A stretch of DNA of 64,000 nt from Gemmatimonadota bacterium (GTDB taxonomy: Bacteria > Gemmatimonadota > Gemmatimonadetes > Gemmatimonadales > GWC2-71-9): positions 1,326,160-1,390,159 of the forward strand of contig PNAE01000007.1 of the NCBI GenBank assembly GCA_003169895.1, written 5' to 3'. Below are positions 1 through 8,479 of the stretch, in pieces (within the stretch, counting starts at the first letter, position 1; every line of letters starts with the position of its first letter). The notes below the pieces were generated by a model. That model was not told where the DNA came from and ran no database searches. It saw only the letters and a program-made list of their open reading frames with translations. The position numbers and the translations under genes are program-made.

Positions 1-1835
1 GAGTGCTCCAGGAACCGGCCCAGGATCGAGACGACGCAGATCCGCTCGCTGACACCTTCGACGCCCGGTCGGAGGCAGCAGATCCCGCGCACGATCAGGT
101 CGATATCGACCCCGGCATTCGAGGCGCGGTACAGCGCCTCGATGATGTCCGGGTCAACCAGTGCGTTCATCTTGGCGAGGATCCGGCCGTTGCCGCCTTC
201 GCGCGCGACCCTGGCTTCGTTCTCGATCAGTTCCAGGAAGTGCTGCTTCATCCAGCGCGGGGCGACCAGAATCTTGTGGTAGCCCGGAGGCTCGCCGAAA
301 CCGGTGAGCACGTTGAACAGGTCACTCAGGTCCGCCCCGAGCGCGGGATCGGCGCTCAGCAGCCCGAAGTCAGTGTAGAATCTCGCCGTCTGCGGGTTGT
401 AGTTGCCGGTGCCGATGTGGACATACCGCCGGATCGTGTCGCCTTCGCGCCGGACGATCAGCATGACCTTGGCATGCGTCTTGAGCCCGGCCACCCCGTA
501 GCTGACGTGCACGCCCACATCCTCGAACCGCCGCGCCCAGCTGATGTTCTTCTCTTCGTCGAAACGCGCCTGCAACTCGATGAGCACCGCGACCTGCTTG
601 CCGCGCACCGCCGCCTGCGCCAGGAGCCGGGCGATTTCGCCGCCGGTCCGGTACAGCGTGATCTTGATCGCCAGCACGTCGGGGTCGTCGCAGGCTTGCG
701 CAATCAGCTGCTGCACCGACGTCTCGAACGAGTCGTAGGGATGGTGGAGCAGCAGGTCCCCGTCGCGGATCACCGCGAACATGTCGCGGTTCTCCAGCAG
801 GCGGCGTGGGGTCACCGGCGCGAATGGCGGGTCGTGCAGTGCCGGGATGTCGAGCGCGGCGATGGTCGCGAGGTCATTCGCGTCCAGCGGACCCGATACC
901 TCGAACACGTCTTCCTCGGTGAGTGCCAGTCCCTCGCCCGCGTCGGCGTCGTTGAACTCCTCGATCAGCCGGCGTCGCAGCTCCGCCGGCATCGACGCGT
1001 GCACTTCCAGCCGGACAACTTCACCGAACTTGCGGTTGCTGACCTCTTCCTGGATCAACTCGAGCAGGTCTTCCGCTTCATCCCCGCCACCGAGTTCGAG
1101 GTTCAGGTCGGTGTTGCGGGTGATCCGGAACAGGTGCCAGCCCGCAATGTTCACGCCCGGAAACAGCGCGCCGAGGTGTGCGCCGATCAGGTCTTCGAGC
1201 GCGACGAACTGGTTGACCTGGAGAAGCGGCACCCATCGCGGCAGCAGTTTCGGAACCTTGACCCGCGCAAACCGCGGCTGACCCGTGCGGTCCTCGAGCG
1301 TCACGGCGAGCGACAGCGACAAGTTGGAGATGTGCGGAAACGGATGCGCCGGGTCGATGGCGAGCGGCGTGATGACGGGGAACACGTGCGACTGGAAATA
1401 GCGGTGCAGGTTCTCGCGCTCCGCCGGTGGCAGGGCGGCGTAGTCCGTGTGGATCTGGATGCCGTGCGCGGCGAGCGCCGGGATGACCTCGTCCACAAGG
1501 CAGCGCGAATGCGCGTTCACCAGCGTGCGGACCGCTTCGCGGATCGCCGTCAATTGCGGGCCTGGCGCCAGCGGGTCCGGTGAATGCAGCAGCAGCCGTG
1601 CGGCCACCTGCTCGCGCACGCCGGCGACCCGGACCTGGAAGAACTCGTCGAGGTTGTTCGAGAAGATCGCCAGGAACTTCACCCGCTCGAGCAGCGGTGT
1701 CCGCGGATCGCAGGCTTCGTGCAGCACGCGACGGTTGAACTCCAGCCACGCAAGTTCGCGGTTCAGGTAGAGCGCAGGATCGCGCAGGTCGATTCGCGTT
1801 GGCGACTGGGTCTTCTGTGGATCCGTCACGGCCAT
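1..1835 (-). CDS. ppk: Polyphosphate kinase PPK1 (3' end outside window)
   Basis: This gene encodes the reversible ATP-dependent synthesis of inorganic polyphosphate at the inner membrane. Translation from ATG at 1835 gives an N-terminus with YLNRELAWLEFNRRVLHEA followed by FLAIFSNNLDEFFQVRVAG, both hallmarks of the PPK1 N-terminal domain. The catalytic-domain motif YVHIGTGNYNP, whose His is phosphorylated in the family, lies near residue 470 (about position 420). About 611 residues are visible of a usual ~690-720, so roughly the last 80-100 codons are missing because the window starts here. The start is 2 nt after the phoR stop codon, so phoB-phoR-ppk reads as one operon, and Pho control of polyphosphate storage is the natural inference. 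Identity is very likely. Confidence 0.95.
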   Translation of the reverse strand, partial: MAVTDPQKTQSPTRIDLRDPALYLNRELAWLEFNRRVLHEACDPRTPLLERVKFLAIFSNNLDEFFQVRVAGVREQVAARLLLHSPDPLAPGPQLTAIREAVRTLVNAHSRCLVDEVIPALAAHGIQIHTDYAALPPAERENLHRYFQSHVFPVITPLAIDPAHPFPHISNLSLSLAVTLEDRTGQPRFARVKVPKLLPRWVPLLQVNQFVALEDLIGAHLGALFPGVNIAGWHLFRITRNTDLNLELGGGDEAEDLLELIQEEVSNRKFGEVVRLEVHASMPAELRRRLIEEFNDADAGEGLALTEEDVFEVSGPLDANDLATIAALDIPALHDPPFAPVTPRRLLENRDMFAVIRDGDLLLHHPYDSFETSVQQLIAQACDDPDVLAIKITLYRTGGEIARLLAQAAVRGKQVAVLIELQARFDEEKNISWARRFEDVGVHVSYGVAGLKTHAKVMLIVRREGDTIRRYVHIGTGNYNPQTARFYTDFGLLSADPALGADLSDLFNVLTGFGEPPGYHKILVAPRWMKQHFLELIENEARVAREGGNGRILAKMNALVDPDIIEALYRASNAGVDIDLIVRGICCLRPGVEGVSERICVVSILGRFLEH

Positions 1836-1837
1836 CC

Positions 1838-3190
1838 TCAAGTCCGGGAGACGCCCTCGGGCAGCGCGGTTTCGCTCCTGGCGTCCGGAAACCAGCACCG
1901 AATCACCGTGCCCCGCTGCAACTCGCTTTCGGCGTCGACGTATCCGCCGTGTGCCTCGACCAGGTGCCGGACGATCGCCAGGCCAAGCCCGGTGCCGCCT
2001 TCATCGCGCGAACGCGCCGGATCCACCCGGTAGAACCGCTCGAAGATACGCGACAGGTGCTCGCCGGCGATGCCGCAGCCGTTGTCCTCGATGCTGACTG
2101 CGACACCATCGCCCACCCGCTCGCTCCGGCAGACGATGCGTCCACCCTCGGGTACGTACCGCTGCGCGTTCTCGAACAGGTTGCTGACGACCTGCCGGAA
2201 TGCCACCGGATCCACCGCGACTTGCGCGGCGTCTGGCGCGACCAGCATCTCAAGTTCCACGCCGCGCGCCCGCGCGCGGTCGCGGAAGGCGTCCCAGGCC
2301 TCACCGACCAGTACCGCGACCGCCACCACTTCGACCCGCGGCGTCCAGCGGCCCGACTCGATCCGCGACAGGTCGAGCAGGTCGTCCACCAGGCGTTGCA
2401 TGCGGCGGGCATTGTTCACGATCGTCGTGAGAAATCGCTGCCGGGTTTCCCCGTCGATGTTGCTGTCCATCAGCGTGTCCGCGTACCCGGCGATCGACGT
2501 GAGCGGCGTCTTGAGTTCGTGCGAAACATTCGCCACGAAGTCCCGGCGGACCGCCTCGAGCCGGCGCACGTCGGTCAGGTCGTGCAACACCAGGACGGCA
2601 CCGTTGCGCGGCAACGGGCGCGCGTTGAGCGATACCACGCGGCCATCGAGGTCCACTTCGCAGTCGTGAACCTCGTGCCCCGCGAGGACCAATGACACGG
2701 CGTCCCGCGCCGCCTTGGCCCGGAACAGGGTCCGCAGGTCCGGCATCGCGGCGTCGGCGGCATATCCCAGCAGGCGGCGCGCCGCGGGATTCGCCGTGAT
2801 GATGCGTCCGCGCTGGTCGGACGCGATCACCCCTTCCACCATCGTGTCGACGATCGCGTCGCCGCCGGCCCGCTCGTATTGGAGTTCCAGCGCCCGGGCG
2901 CCGAGATCGCCGTGCATTCGCCGCAGCGCTTCCACCAGCACGTCGACCTCCGGGATGCCCGAGCGCGGAAATCGCGGCGTTGCTCCCGTCGCGATGTCGC
3001 GGGCCGCCTTGGACACGGCGACCAGCGGGCGCGCCATCGACCGACCCGCCATCCACGCCAGCGCCAGCGCGACCGGGAGCGCGATCAGCACCCCGCCCGG
3101 CACCCCGTGCTGCCGTCCGCCGAGGACGAGCAGGACGATGAACGCAATGATGCCGAAGGTGCCGAGCACCAGGCGGCCGGCGAGCGTCAC
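1838..3190 (-). CDS. phoR: PhoR-type sensor histidine kinase
   Basis: Membrane-bound kinase that phosphorylates its partner PhoB in response to phosphate status. The 450-aa product has two N-terminal hydrophobic helices (about residues 5-25 and 32-49), a short linker, a PAS domain (about 105-205), and a HisKA domain with the phospho-acceptor in NVSHELKTPLTSIAGY (H224). The HATPase_c domain shows NLFENAQRYVP, DNGCGIAG and GGTGLGLAIVRHLVEAHGG. There is essentially no periplasmic loop between the helices, as in known PhoR proteins that sense through the Pst transporter and PhoU. The GTG start overlaps the phoB stop as GTGA (3187-3190), so the two are translationally coupled. Neither phoU nor pst genes are in the window. 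Confidence 0.93.
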   Translation of the reverse strand: MTLAGRLVLGTFGIIAFIVLLVLGGRQHGVPGGVLIALPVALALAWMAGRSMARPLVAVSKAARDIATGATPRFPRSGIPEVDVLVEALRRMHGDLGARALELQYERAGGDAIVDTMVEGVIASDQRGRIITANPAARRLLGYAADAAMPDLRTLFRAKAARDAVSLVLAGHEVHDCEVDLDGRVVSLNARPLPRNGAVLVLHDLTDVRRLEAVRRDFVANVSHELKTPLTSIAGYADTLMDSNIDGETRQRFLTTIVNNARRMQRLVDDLLDLSRIESGRWTPRVEVVAVAVLVGEAWDAFRDRARARGVELEMLVAPDAAQVAVDPVAFRQVVSNLFENAQRYVPEGGRIVCRSERVGDGVAVSIEDNGCGIAGEHLSRIFERFYRVDPARSRDEGGTGLGLAIVRHLVEAHGGYVDAESELQRGTVIRCWFPDARSETALPEGVSRT

Positions 3191-3897
3191 TTGGCCTTGC
3201 CGGCCCGGTCCGTCGCCGCGAAACGATAGCCGAACCCGCGCACCGTTTCGATTAGCTCGCCCAGGTCGCCCAGCTTGGTACGCAGGCGTTGCACATGCAT
3301 GTCGATCGTGCGGGTCTGGATGTCGGGCTGCGCTTCGAGCACGATTTCCAGCAACTGCGAGCGCGCCTGCACCCGCCCACGCCGCTCGACCAGCGTGTCG
3401 AGCAGCCGGTATTCCGTAGCAGTGAGGGTGATTTCGCGGCCGTCCACCGTGACGCGGTGCGCGGCGTGATCGATCGCGAGCCGTCCGACGACGACCACCG
3501 AGCCACTGGAAACGGCTGGCGCGGTGAGGCGGCGCAGGAGCGCCTGTACCCGCAACACCAGTTCCGCCGGCGAGAATGGCTTGGTGAGATAGTCGTCGGC
3601 GCCGAGGCTGAGGCCCTGGATGCGATCGGGTTCGTCGCGGCGCGCCGTGAGCAGGATCACGCCGACGTCACGCGTCTCGGGCCGCCGGCGCAACTCGCTG
3701 AGGACGTCGTACCCCCCCACCCCGGGAAGCATGACATCCAGCACGACCACATCGGGGCGTTCTTCGCTGGCAGCGTTGAGGGCGTCGCGGCCGTTCGCTG
3801 CCGTGGAAACCCGGTACCCTGCCTTGGCCAGGTGATACGCGACCAGTGCGGTGATATCGGGTTCGTCGTCGACGACCAAGACGCGTTGATTCAACAT
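3187..3897 (-). CDS. phoB: PhoB-type response regulator
   Basis: Two-domain OmpR/PhoB-family DNA-binding regulator of 236 aa. The receiver domain begins MLNQRVLVVDDEPDI, has its phospho-acceptor D54 in VVVLDVMLPG, and carries the conserved lysine in YLTKPFSPAELVLRV. The C-terminal winged helix includes LTATEYRLLDTLVERRGRV and a terminal RGFGYRF. The ATG at 3897 was chosen because the receiver beta-1 strand starts right after it; the longer open frame upstream has no domain content. A GCGGAG ribosome-binding site lies 3-8 nt upstream. It diverges from the ThiS-like gene across about 100 bp, which must hold both promoters. A candidate -10 (TATTCG on the minus strand) lies about 30 nt before the start. 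Confidence 0.94.
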   Translation of the reverse strand: MLNQRVLVVDDEPDITALVAYHLAKAGYRVSTAANGRDALNAASEERPDVVVLDVMLPGVGGYDVLSELRRRPETRDVGVILLTARRDEPDRIQGLSLGADDYLTKPFSPAELVLRVQALLRRLTAPAVSSGSVVVVGRLAIDHAAHRVTVDGREITLTATEYRLLDTLVERRGRVQARSQLLEIVLEAQPDIQTRTIDMHVQRLRTKLGDLGELIETVRGFGYRFAATDRAGKAK

Positions 3898-3960
3898 GGC
3901 TCCGCAGCAGATCCGGCCCAACGAATACCCCGTTGCACCGCGGTCGCAAGCCGCCCCACG

Positions 3961-3997
3961 TTGCTCGAACCATACTCGTGACCGGATATTGACCCGA
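3961..3997 (+). promoter_or_regulatory. Candidate sigma-70-type promoter of the ThiS-like/add operon
   Basis: TTGCTC (3961-3966) and GATATT (3985-3990) are separated by 18 nt, and the -10-like box ends 7 nt before the ATG at 3998. A start site at the usual +7 from the -10 would make the transcript begin at or next to the ATG, i.e. leaderless. No purine-rich ribosome-binding site precedes the ATG, which fits. This is inference from spacing. Confidence 0.45.
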
Positions 3998-4237
3998 ATG
4001 ATATCTGATCCCATCCCGGTATTCCTGAACGGGCGCCCCTGCCGGGTAGTGCCCGGCTCGACCCTGGGCCAGTTGCTGGCGCAGGATGATCCCGACCTGG
4101 CCCGGGCACTCGCGCTCGGTACCGCGAACGCCACCGACGGGCGCGGCATCGCGGTCGACGAGGGCACGCCACTCGTGGCCGGCGCGATCTTCCGGGTAGT
4201 CCGCTCGGCACGTGCCGCCGGTCCCGCCGATGCGTGA
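3998..4237 (+). CDS. Small ThiS/MoaD-like beta-grasp protein without a GG tail
   Basis: The 79-aa product reads VFLNGRPCRVVPGSTLGQLLA at the start and GIAVDEGTPLVAGAIFRVVR near the end. This matches the beta-grasp pattern of ThiS/MoaD sulfur carriers: a strand-turn-strand with NGxxxxVxxGxTLxxLL, and a C-terminal 'x-L-x-x-G-x-x-x-x-V' strand. Sulfur carriers end in Gly-Gly for adenylation, whereas this protein ends RSARAAGPADA, so it should not be a conjugatable carrier. ATG 3998 is preferred over an open frame start at 3896 because the domain begins there and a -10-like box precedes it. Its last 8 nt overlap the adenosine deaminase start, so it heads the purine-salvage operon. Its function is unknown. 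Confidence 0.6.
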   Translation: MISDPIPVFLNGRPCRVVPGSTLGQLLAQDDPDLARALALGTANATDGRGIAVDEGTPLVAGAIFRVVRSARAAGPADA

Positions 4238-5249
4238 GTTTCTCCGCCGGATGCCCAAGGCGGAGCTGCACGTTCACCTGGATGGATCGCTGCGGGCGGA
4301 GACGATGATCGACCTGGCGCGGCAAGCCGACGTCATGCTGCCGGTGCATGATCCGGAGGCGCTGCGTCAATGGATGCTGGTGAGCGACGCGCGTCATCTC
4401 GCCGACTATCTCGCGCGATTCGAATACACCATCGCACTGCTCCAGACGCCCGAGGCCATTGAACGTGTCGCCTACGAGATGGTCGCGGACGCCGCCGCCG
4501 ACGGGCTGCGCTACCTCGAAGTGCGGTACTGTCCGCAGCTGAGCACCCGGCACGGCCTGTCGATGGATGACGTGGTCGCCGCCGAATGGCGTGGGCTGCA
4601 GCGCGGCGAACGGGATTTTGGCGTGGTCGCGCGGATCATCAACTGCGCACTCCGCCAGCATGCCCCCGACGTGTCCCTCGCGATCGCCGAGCATTCGGTG
4701 CGGATGCGGGAGCATGGTGTGGTCGGATTCGATCTCGCGGGCCCGGAAGCCGGGCATCCGCCGGAGCTGCATGCCCGGGCCTGCGATCTTGCCGCGCGCG
4801 GAGGACTGGGCATCACCGTGCACGCCGGCGAAGGCGCCGGTCGGGACTCGATCTTCGAGGCGATTCATTCCTGCCGTGCGGTCCGCATCGGGCATGGCAC
4901 CCGGCTGCTCGAGAGTCCGGAACTGCTTCGGTACGTGCGCGATCGCCGGATCTGCATCGAGATCAACATCACCAGCAACGTGCAGACGCGGGTGGTTCGC
5001 ACCGCGGCCGAGCACCCGGTTCGGCGTTATTATCACGACGGGCTGGCCGTCACGTTGTGCACCGATTCCTGGCTGATGAGCGGCGTCGTGCTAAGCGACG
5101 AATACCTGACCGCGCACGATGCCCTCGGCTTTGCCCGCAGCGACCTCGAATCGATGGCGCTCGCCGCGTTCGAGTACGCGTTTCTTCCGTGGCCCGAACG
5201 CAGCGCACTGCTCGAGCTCGCGCGGGCCGACATCGCGAGTCTTCCCTGA
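4230..5249 (+). CDS. add: Adenosine deaminase family protein
   Basis: Zinc-dependent amidohydrolase that converts (deoxy)adenosine to (deoxy)inosine in the cytosol. The 339-aa product carries the family ligands in order: HVHLDGS (H14, H16), HAGEGAG (H198, with E201 as the likely proton shuttle), GHG (H222) and CTDSW (D279). In most characterised adenosine deaminases the last motif is TDDP or TDN; here the residue after the zinc aspartate is Ser280, which may alter substrate placement. ATG 4230 overlaps the previous stop by 8 nt; a GTG at 4212 would add six residues (MPPVPP) with no homology. It is followed by a nucleoside transporter and purine nucleoside phosphorylase, which supports a purine nucleoside substrate. 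An aminodeoxyfutalosine deaminase role cannot be excluded. Confidence 0.88.
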   Translation: MREFLRRMPKAELHVHLDGSLRAETMIDLARQADVMLPVHDPEALRQWMLVSDARHLADYLARFEYTIALLQTPEAIERVAYEMVADAAADGLRYLEVRYCPQLSTRHGLSMDDVVAAEWRGLQRGERDFGVVARIINCALRQHAPDVSLAIAEHSVRMREHGVVGFDLAGPEAGHPPELHARACDLAARGGLGITVHAGEGAGRDSIFEAIHSCRAVRIGHGTRLLESPELLRYVRDRRICIEINITSNVQTRVVRTAAEHPVRRYYHDGLAVTLCTDSWLMSGVVLSDEYLTAHDALGFARSDLESMALAAFEYAFLPWPERSALLELARADIASLP

Positions 5250-5280
5250 TCCGCGGCGCCGCCGCGGCGGAGCCGCCTCG

Positions 5281-6675
5281 ATGAAGCGTTCGTCGGCGCG
5301 TCAATTCGTCATCGCATTTCTCGGCACGACCGTCGCCGTCGCCGCGGCATGGTTCCTTCCGGGAGCTACTGGGCGCGGCTTCGCCAGTCTGCTCGCGCAG
5401 GCGGCGCCCGCTCCGGCCGTCCCGACGCCAATTCCGGTGGTCACCCATGTCCCGCTGCTTGCGCGATTCACCGGCGTGTTGGGCATCGGGTTGATCCTCG
5501 CGGTGGCATATGCGATGTCGCACAATCGCCGGCACATTCGCTGGAAAACGGTCGGCTGGGCCCTCGCGCTCCAGCTGGTGTTCGCGATCTTCGTGTTGCG
5601 GGTCCCCTTCGGCACCGAACTCTTCCGTCATCTCGGCGATGCGATCACGGCGGTGCTGCACTACTCGTACGCCGGGTCCGAATTCGTCTTCGGCGAACTC
5701 GGCAAGGCCAACTCCACGCTCGGGGTGATCTTCGCCTTCCAGATCCTCCCCGCAATCATCTTCATTTCCGCGCTGTTCGCGATGCTGTACTATCTCGGCG
5801 TGATGCAGGTCGTGGTGCGCGCCTGCGCCGTCGTGATGACCAAGCTCCTCGGCGCGAGCGGCGCCGAGAGCCTGAACGTCGGCGCGTCGATCTTCATGGG
5901 ACAGACGGAGGCGCCCCTCACCATTCGCCCGTTCCTGCCGCGCATGACGCAATCGGAATTGATGACCGTCATGACCGCCGGCATGGCGCACGTGTCCGGA
6001 TCGATCATGGCCGCCTATATCGCCTTCGGGATCGAGGCCCGCCACCTCCTCAGCGCGGTGATCATGACCGCACCCGGCACGATCATGATGGCCAAGATGT
6101 TCGAGCCGGAAACCGAGGTGCCCGAAACCTCCGGCAACCTCAAGATCGACATTCCCAAGACGGACGTGAACCTGGTCGACGCTGCGGCCCGCGGCACGGG
6201 CGAGGGCCTGCACCTCATGCTCAACGTCATCGCCATGCTGATTTCGTTCATCGCGCTGATCGCCCTGGTCAACGGCGGCATGGGATGGATTCACTCGGGC
6301 TTGGCGTGGTTTCCCGCCAACCTGCAGACGGTCCTGTCATGGCTTGGCCGCCCGGTGGCGTGGGTGCTCGGCGTGCCGTGGAAGGACAGCGGCGCGGTCG
6401 GCGGGCTGCTCGGCACGCGCGCGGTGCTCAACGAGTTCATCGCCTTCTCGCAGCTCGGACCGATGAAGGGCACCCTCGACCCGCGCTCGTTCACCATTGC
6501 GTCATTCGCGCTGGCTGGCTTCGCGAACTTCTCGTCGGTGGGCATCCAGATCGGCGGCATCGGCGCGCTGGCACCCAATCGCAAGAGCGACCTCGCCCGG
6601 CTCGGCTTTCGCGCCATGCTGGCGGGCACCCTGGCGAACTTCCTCTCTGCGGCCATCGCGGGGATTTTGCTGTGA
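5281..6675 (+). CDS. Concentrative nucleoside transporter (CNT/NupC family)
   Basis: Inner-membrane symporter importing nucleosides. The 464-aa product has an N-terminal hydrophobic helix and a Pro/Ala-rich segment, then the CNT core: repeated long membrane spans, GVIFAFQILPAIIFISALF, then GASGAESLNVGASIFMGQTEAPL, which is the CNT nucleoside-binding signature, and later NEFIAFSQL. The ATG at 5281 is chosen because it opens the first membrane helix; upstream codons overlap the deaminase. It lies 31 nt after add and overlaps the phosphorylase gene by 4 nt (GTGA), so uptake, deamination and phosphorolysis of purine nucleosides are encoded together. The family is secure; substrate specificity is inferred from context. 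Confidence 0.92.
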   Translation: MKRSSARQFVIAFLGTTVAVAAAWFLPGATGRGFASLLAQAAPAPAVPTPIPVVTHVPLLARFTGVLGIGLILAVAYAMSHNRRHIRWKTVGWALALQLVFAIFVLRVPFGTELFRHLGDAITAVLHYSYAGSEFVFGELGKANSTLGVIFAFQILPAIIFISALFAMLYYLGVMQVVVRACAVVMTKLLGASGAESLNVGASIFMGQTEAPLTIRPFLPRMTQSELMTVMTAGMAHVSGSIMAAYIAFGIEARHLLSAVIMTAPGTIMMAKMFEPETEVPETSGNLKIDIPKTDVNLVDAAARGTGEGLHLMLNVIAMLISFIALIALVNGGMGWIHSGLAWFPANLQTVLSWLGRPVAWVLGVPWKDSGAVGGLLGTRAVLNEFIAFSQLGPMKGTLDPRSFTIASFALAGFANFSSVGIQIGGIGALAPNRKSDLARLGFRAMLAGTLANFLSAAIAGILL

Positions 6676-7541
6676 GCGCGACCGCTGCGGGGGCGGTCAC
6701 TCTCGCCACCGAGGCCGTGCGCCAGGCGCTCGATGGCCATCGGCCCCGTGTTGCGGTCGTGCTGGGCTCAGGCCTCGGGCGGCTCGCCGATCGCGTGAAT
6801 GACCCGCGCCGGATTCCGTACGGCGACATCCCGGGATTTCACGTCCCCACAGTGCAGGGTCACAAGGGCGAACTCATTGCAGGAATGCTCGGGGGCGTGC
6901 CGGTGATCATGCAGAGTGGTCGCTTCCACATGTACGAGGGTCACCCCGCACACATATCGGTCCTGCCGACCCGCGTGTTCGCGTCGCTGGGCGCCGACAC
7001 GCTGATCGTGACCAATGCCGCTGGCGGTATCCGGCGCTCGTTCGGGCCGGGTACCCTGATGGTCATCCGCGACCATCTCAATCTCACCGGTCGCAATCCG
7101 CTCGAAGGCGAGGTCCTCCCCGGTGAAACCCGGTTTCCGGACATGACCGTGGCCTACGATGCCGACTTGCGGCGCCTGGCGCACCGCGTGGCGGTCGCGC
7201 AGGGAACGGAACTCGCCGAGGGCGTGTACGCCGCACTCCTCGGCCCGAGCTATGAAACGCCCGCCGAGATTCGCATGCTCGAGGGCCTCGGCGCCGACGC
7301 GGTGGGGATGAGCACGGCGCCGGAGACGATCGTCGCCCGAGCCCGCGGGATGCGTGTGCTCGGCATCTCCACCATCACCAACCTCGCCGCGGGGGTCAGC
7401 CACGATCTCATGAGTCACGCGGATGTGATGAACGTGGCGAACCAGGTGGCGGAGAGACTCGCGAAGTTGGTGGAGGAGATTGTGGAGCGGCTTGGAGAGG
7501 CGAGAGACGAGAGACGAGAGACGAGAGACGTGAAACGATAG
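6672..7541 (+). CDS. punA: Purine nucleoside phosphorylase (trimeric, inosine/guanosine type)
   Basis: Catalyses phosphorolysis of inosine and guanosine to the base and ribose-1-phosphate. The 289-aa product contains VVLGSGLGRLADRV, MQSGRFHMYEGH, the NAAGGI phosphate/base region, GPSYETPAEIRML and ADAVGMSTAPE, all signatures of the trimeric PNP family. The GTG start overlaps the transporter stop as GTGA. Odd feature: the last ~14 residues (EARDERRETRDVKR) are encoded by the left arm of a heptamer inverted repeat, and the TAG stop itself lies in the repeat, so the C-terminal tail appears to have been supplied by the repeat. The catalytic domain ends before this tail. Confidence 0.93.
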   Translation: MSATAAGAVTLATEAVRQALDGHRPRVAVVLGSGLGRLADRVNDPRRIPYGDIPGFHVPTVQGHKGELIAGMLGGVPVIMQSGRFHMYEGHPAHISVLPTRVFASLGADTLIVTNAAGGIRRSFGPGTLMVIRDHLNLTGRNPLEGEVLPGETRFPDMTVAYDADLRRLAHRVAVAQGTELAEGVYAALLGPSYETPAEIRMLEGLGADAVGMSTAPETIVARARGMRVLGISTITNLAAGVSHDLMSHADVMNVANQVAERLAKLVEEIVERLGEARDERRETRDVKR

Positions 7542-7672
7542 GCGAGAGACGAGAGATGAGAGACGTGAAACGATAGACGAGAGACGGGAGACGAGACAGC
7601 CCTAGGACCGTCAGTCCGATGACCGCGGCGATTACGTCTCTCCTCTCGCTTCTCTCGTCTCTCCTATTTCAC
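7496..7672. repeat. Heptamer inverted-repeat element between punA and thiD
   Basis: The left arm (7496-7597) is a run of 7-nt units, mostly GAGAGAC/AGAGACG. The right arm (7634-7672) is the complementary CTCTCGTCTCT type. The arms flank about 36 nt that lack the repeat. Both convergent genes stop inside it: punA TAG at 7539-7541 and thiD TAG (complement of 7664-7666). The left arm holds a 19-bp direct repeat (7523-7541 and 7558-7576) offset by 35 nt, i.e. five units. It could fold as a long hairpin in either transcript and act as a two-way terminator; that role is inferred. Confidence 0.8.
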
Positions 7673-8452
7673 CGGTACTCCATGCCATAGCGGGCCCGCG
7701 CCGCTTCCCAGGCCCGGCGCCGCCCGCATCGCTGCCTGCACGTATGCCAGCGCGACGGGCACCGCCTCCTCCAGCGTCGTCCCATCGGCGATCAGAGCGG
7801 TGATCGCCGCCGACAGCGTGCAGCCGGTGCCATGGGTTGCGCGCGTGGCGAAACGACTGCGACTGTAACGCTCCACGTTGCCCGGCATGACCAGTACGTC
7901 GACCAGGATGTCGCTGTCGAGATGGCCGCCTTTCACCAGCGCCGCATGCGCTCCCAGGTCGAGTAGCACGCGACCGGCGCGCACCATCGCTTCGGGGGTC
8001 CGCACCGCGAGCCCGGTGAGTCGTTCCGCCTCGTCGAGGTTCGGGGTGACGCATGCCGCCAGCGGCAGCAGTAGCGTGCGCACCGCCTCGATGCCGTCGT
8101 CGGTCAGGAGCGTATCACGCGAGCTGGACGTCATGACCGGGTCGAGGACGTACCGGCTCCACCGCTGTGTTGCGATGACCGATGCTACCTTCTCCACCGT
8201 CTCGCGGGTGGCCAGCATGCCGCTCTTGCACGCGTCGGGTGGCAGGTCGTCGGCGAGCGCCGCCAGCTGGGACGCGACGATCTCCGTCGGGACCGGGTGA
8301 ACGGCGCGCACGCCAAGGGTATTTTGCGCGGTAACTGCGGTCACGACGGACGTGCCGAAGCAGCCGAACGCGGCAAACGTCTTGAGGTCGGCCTGAATGC
8401 CGGCCCCGCCGCCGGAGTCCGACCCCGCGATCGTGAGCGCGATCCGGTGCAT
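7664..8452 (-). CDS. thiD: Hydroxymethylpyrimidine (phosphate) kinase
   Basis: Ribokinase-fold enzyme that phosphorylates HMP and HMP-phosphate in thiamine biosynthesis. The 262-aa product begins [26 protein letters not shown], the ThiD signature, and contains [33 protein letters not shown] and the anion-hole/catalytic motif [14 protein letters not shown] 8452 opens the conserved core; the longer frame upstream reads through the divergent methyltransferase gene. Only 27 nt separate its start from the start of that plus-strand gene. Its stop codon lies in the heptamer repeat. No other thi gene and no TPP riboswitch were found nearby. Confidence 0.94.
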   Translation of the reverse strand: MHRIALTIAGSDSGGGAGIQADLKTFAAFGCFGTSVVTAVTAQNTLGVRAVHPVPTEIVASQLAALADDLPPDACKSGMLATRETVEKVASVIATQRWSRYVLDPVMTSSSRDTLLTDDGIEAVRTLLLPLAACVTPNLDEAERLTGLAVRTPEAMVRAGRVLLDLGAHAALVKGGHLDSDILVDVLVMPGNVERYSRSRFATRATHGTGCTLSAAITALIADGTTLEEAVPVALAYVQAAMRAAPGLGSGAGPLWHGVPVK

Positions 8453-8479
8453 TCCGTCCCCCACTTCGCCTCCGAGCCC

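Noticed and set aside
3-1583. 526-codon plus-strand open frame
   Set aside because: It is antisense to ppk, whose minus-strand translation shows PPK1 motifs; the plus frame has no recognisable domain.
7496-7597. Heptamer runs as a CRISPR array or as coding repeats (RDERRET / SRLSSLV peptides)
   Set aside because: Units are 7 nt with no unique spacers, and the peptide repeats appear in any frame of the arms at gene borders; this is repeat DNA, not CRISPR and not a protein.
8297-8479. N-terminal extension of the TrmH-type methyltransferase
   Set aside because: It is antisense to thiD and absent from the family; the conserved N-terminus starts at ATG 8480.
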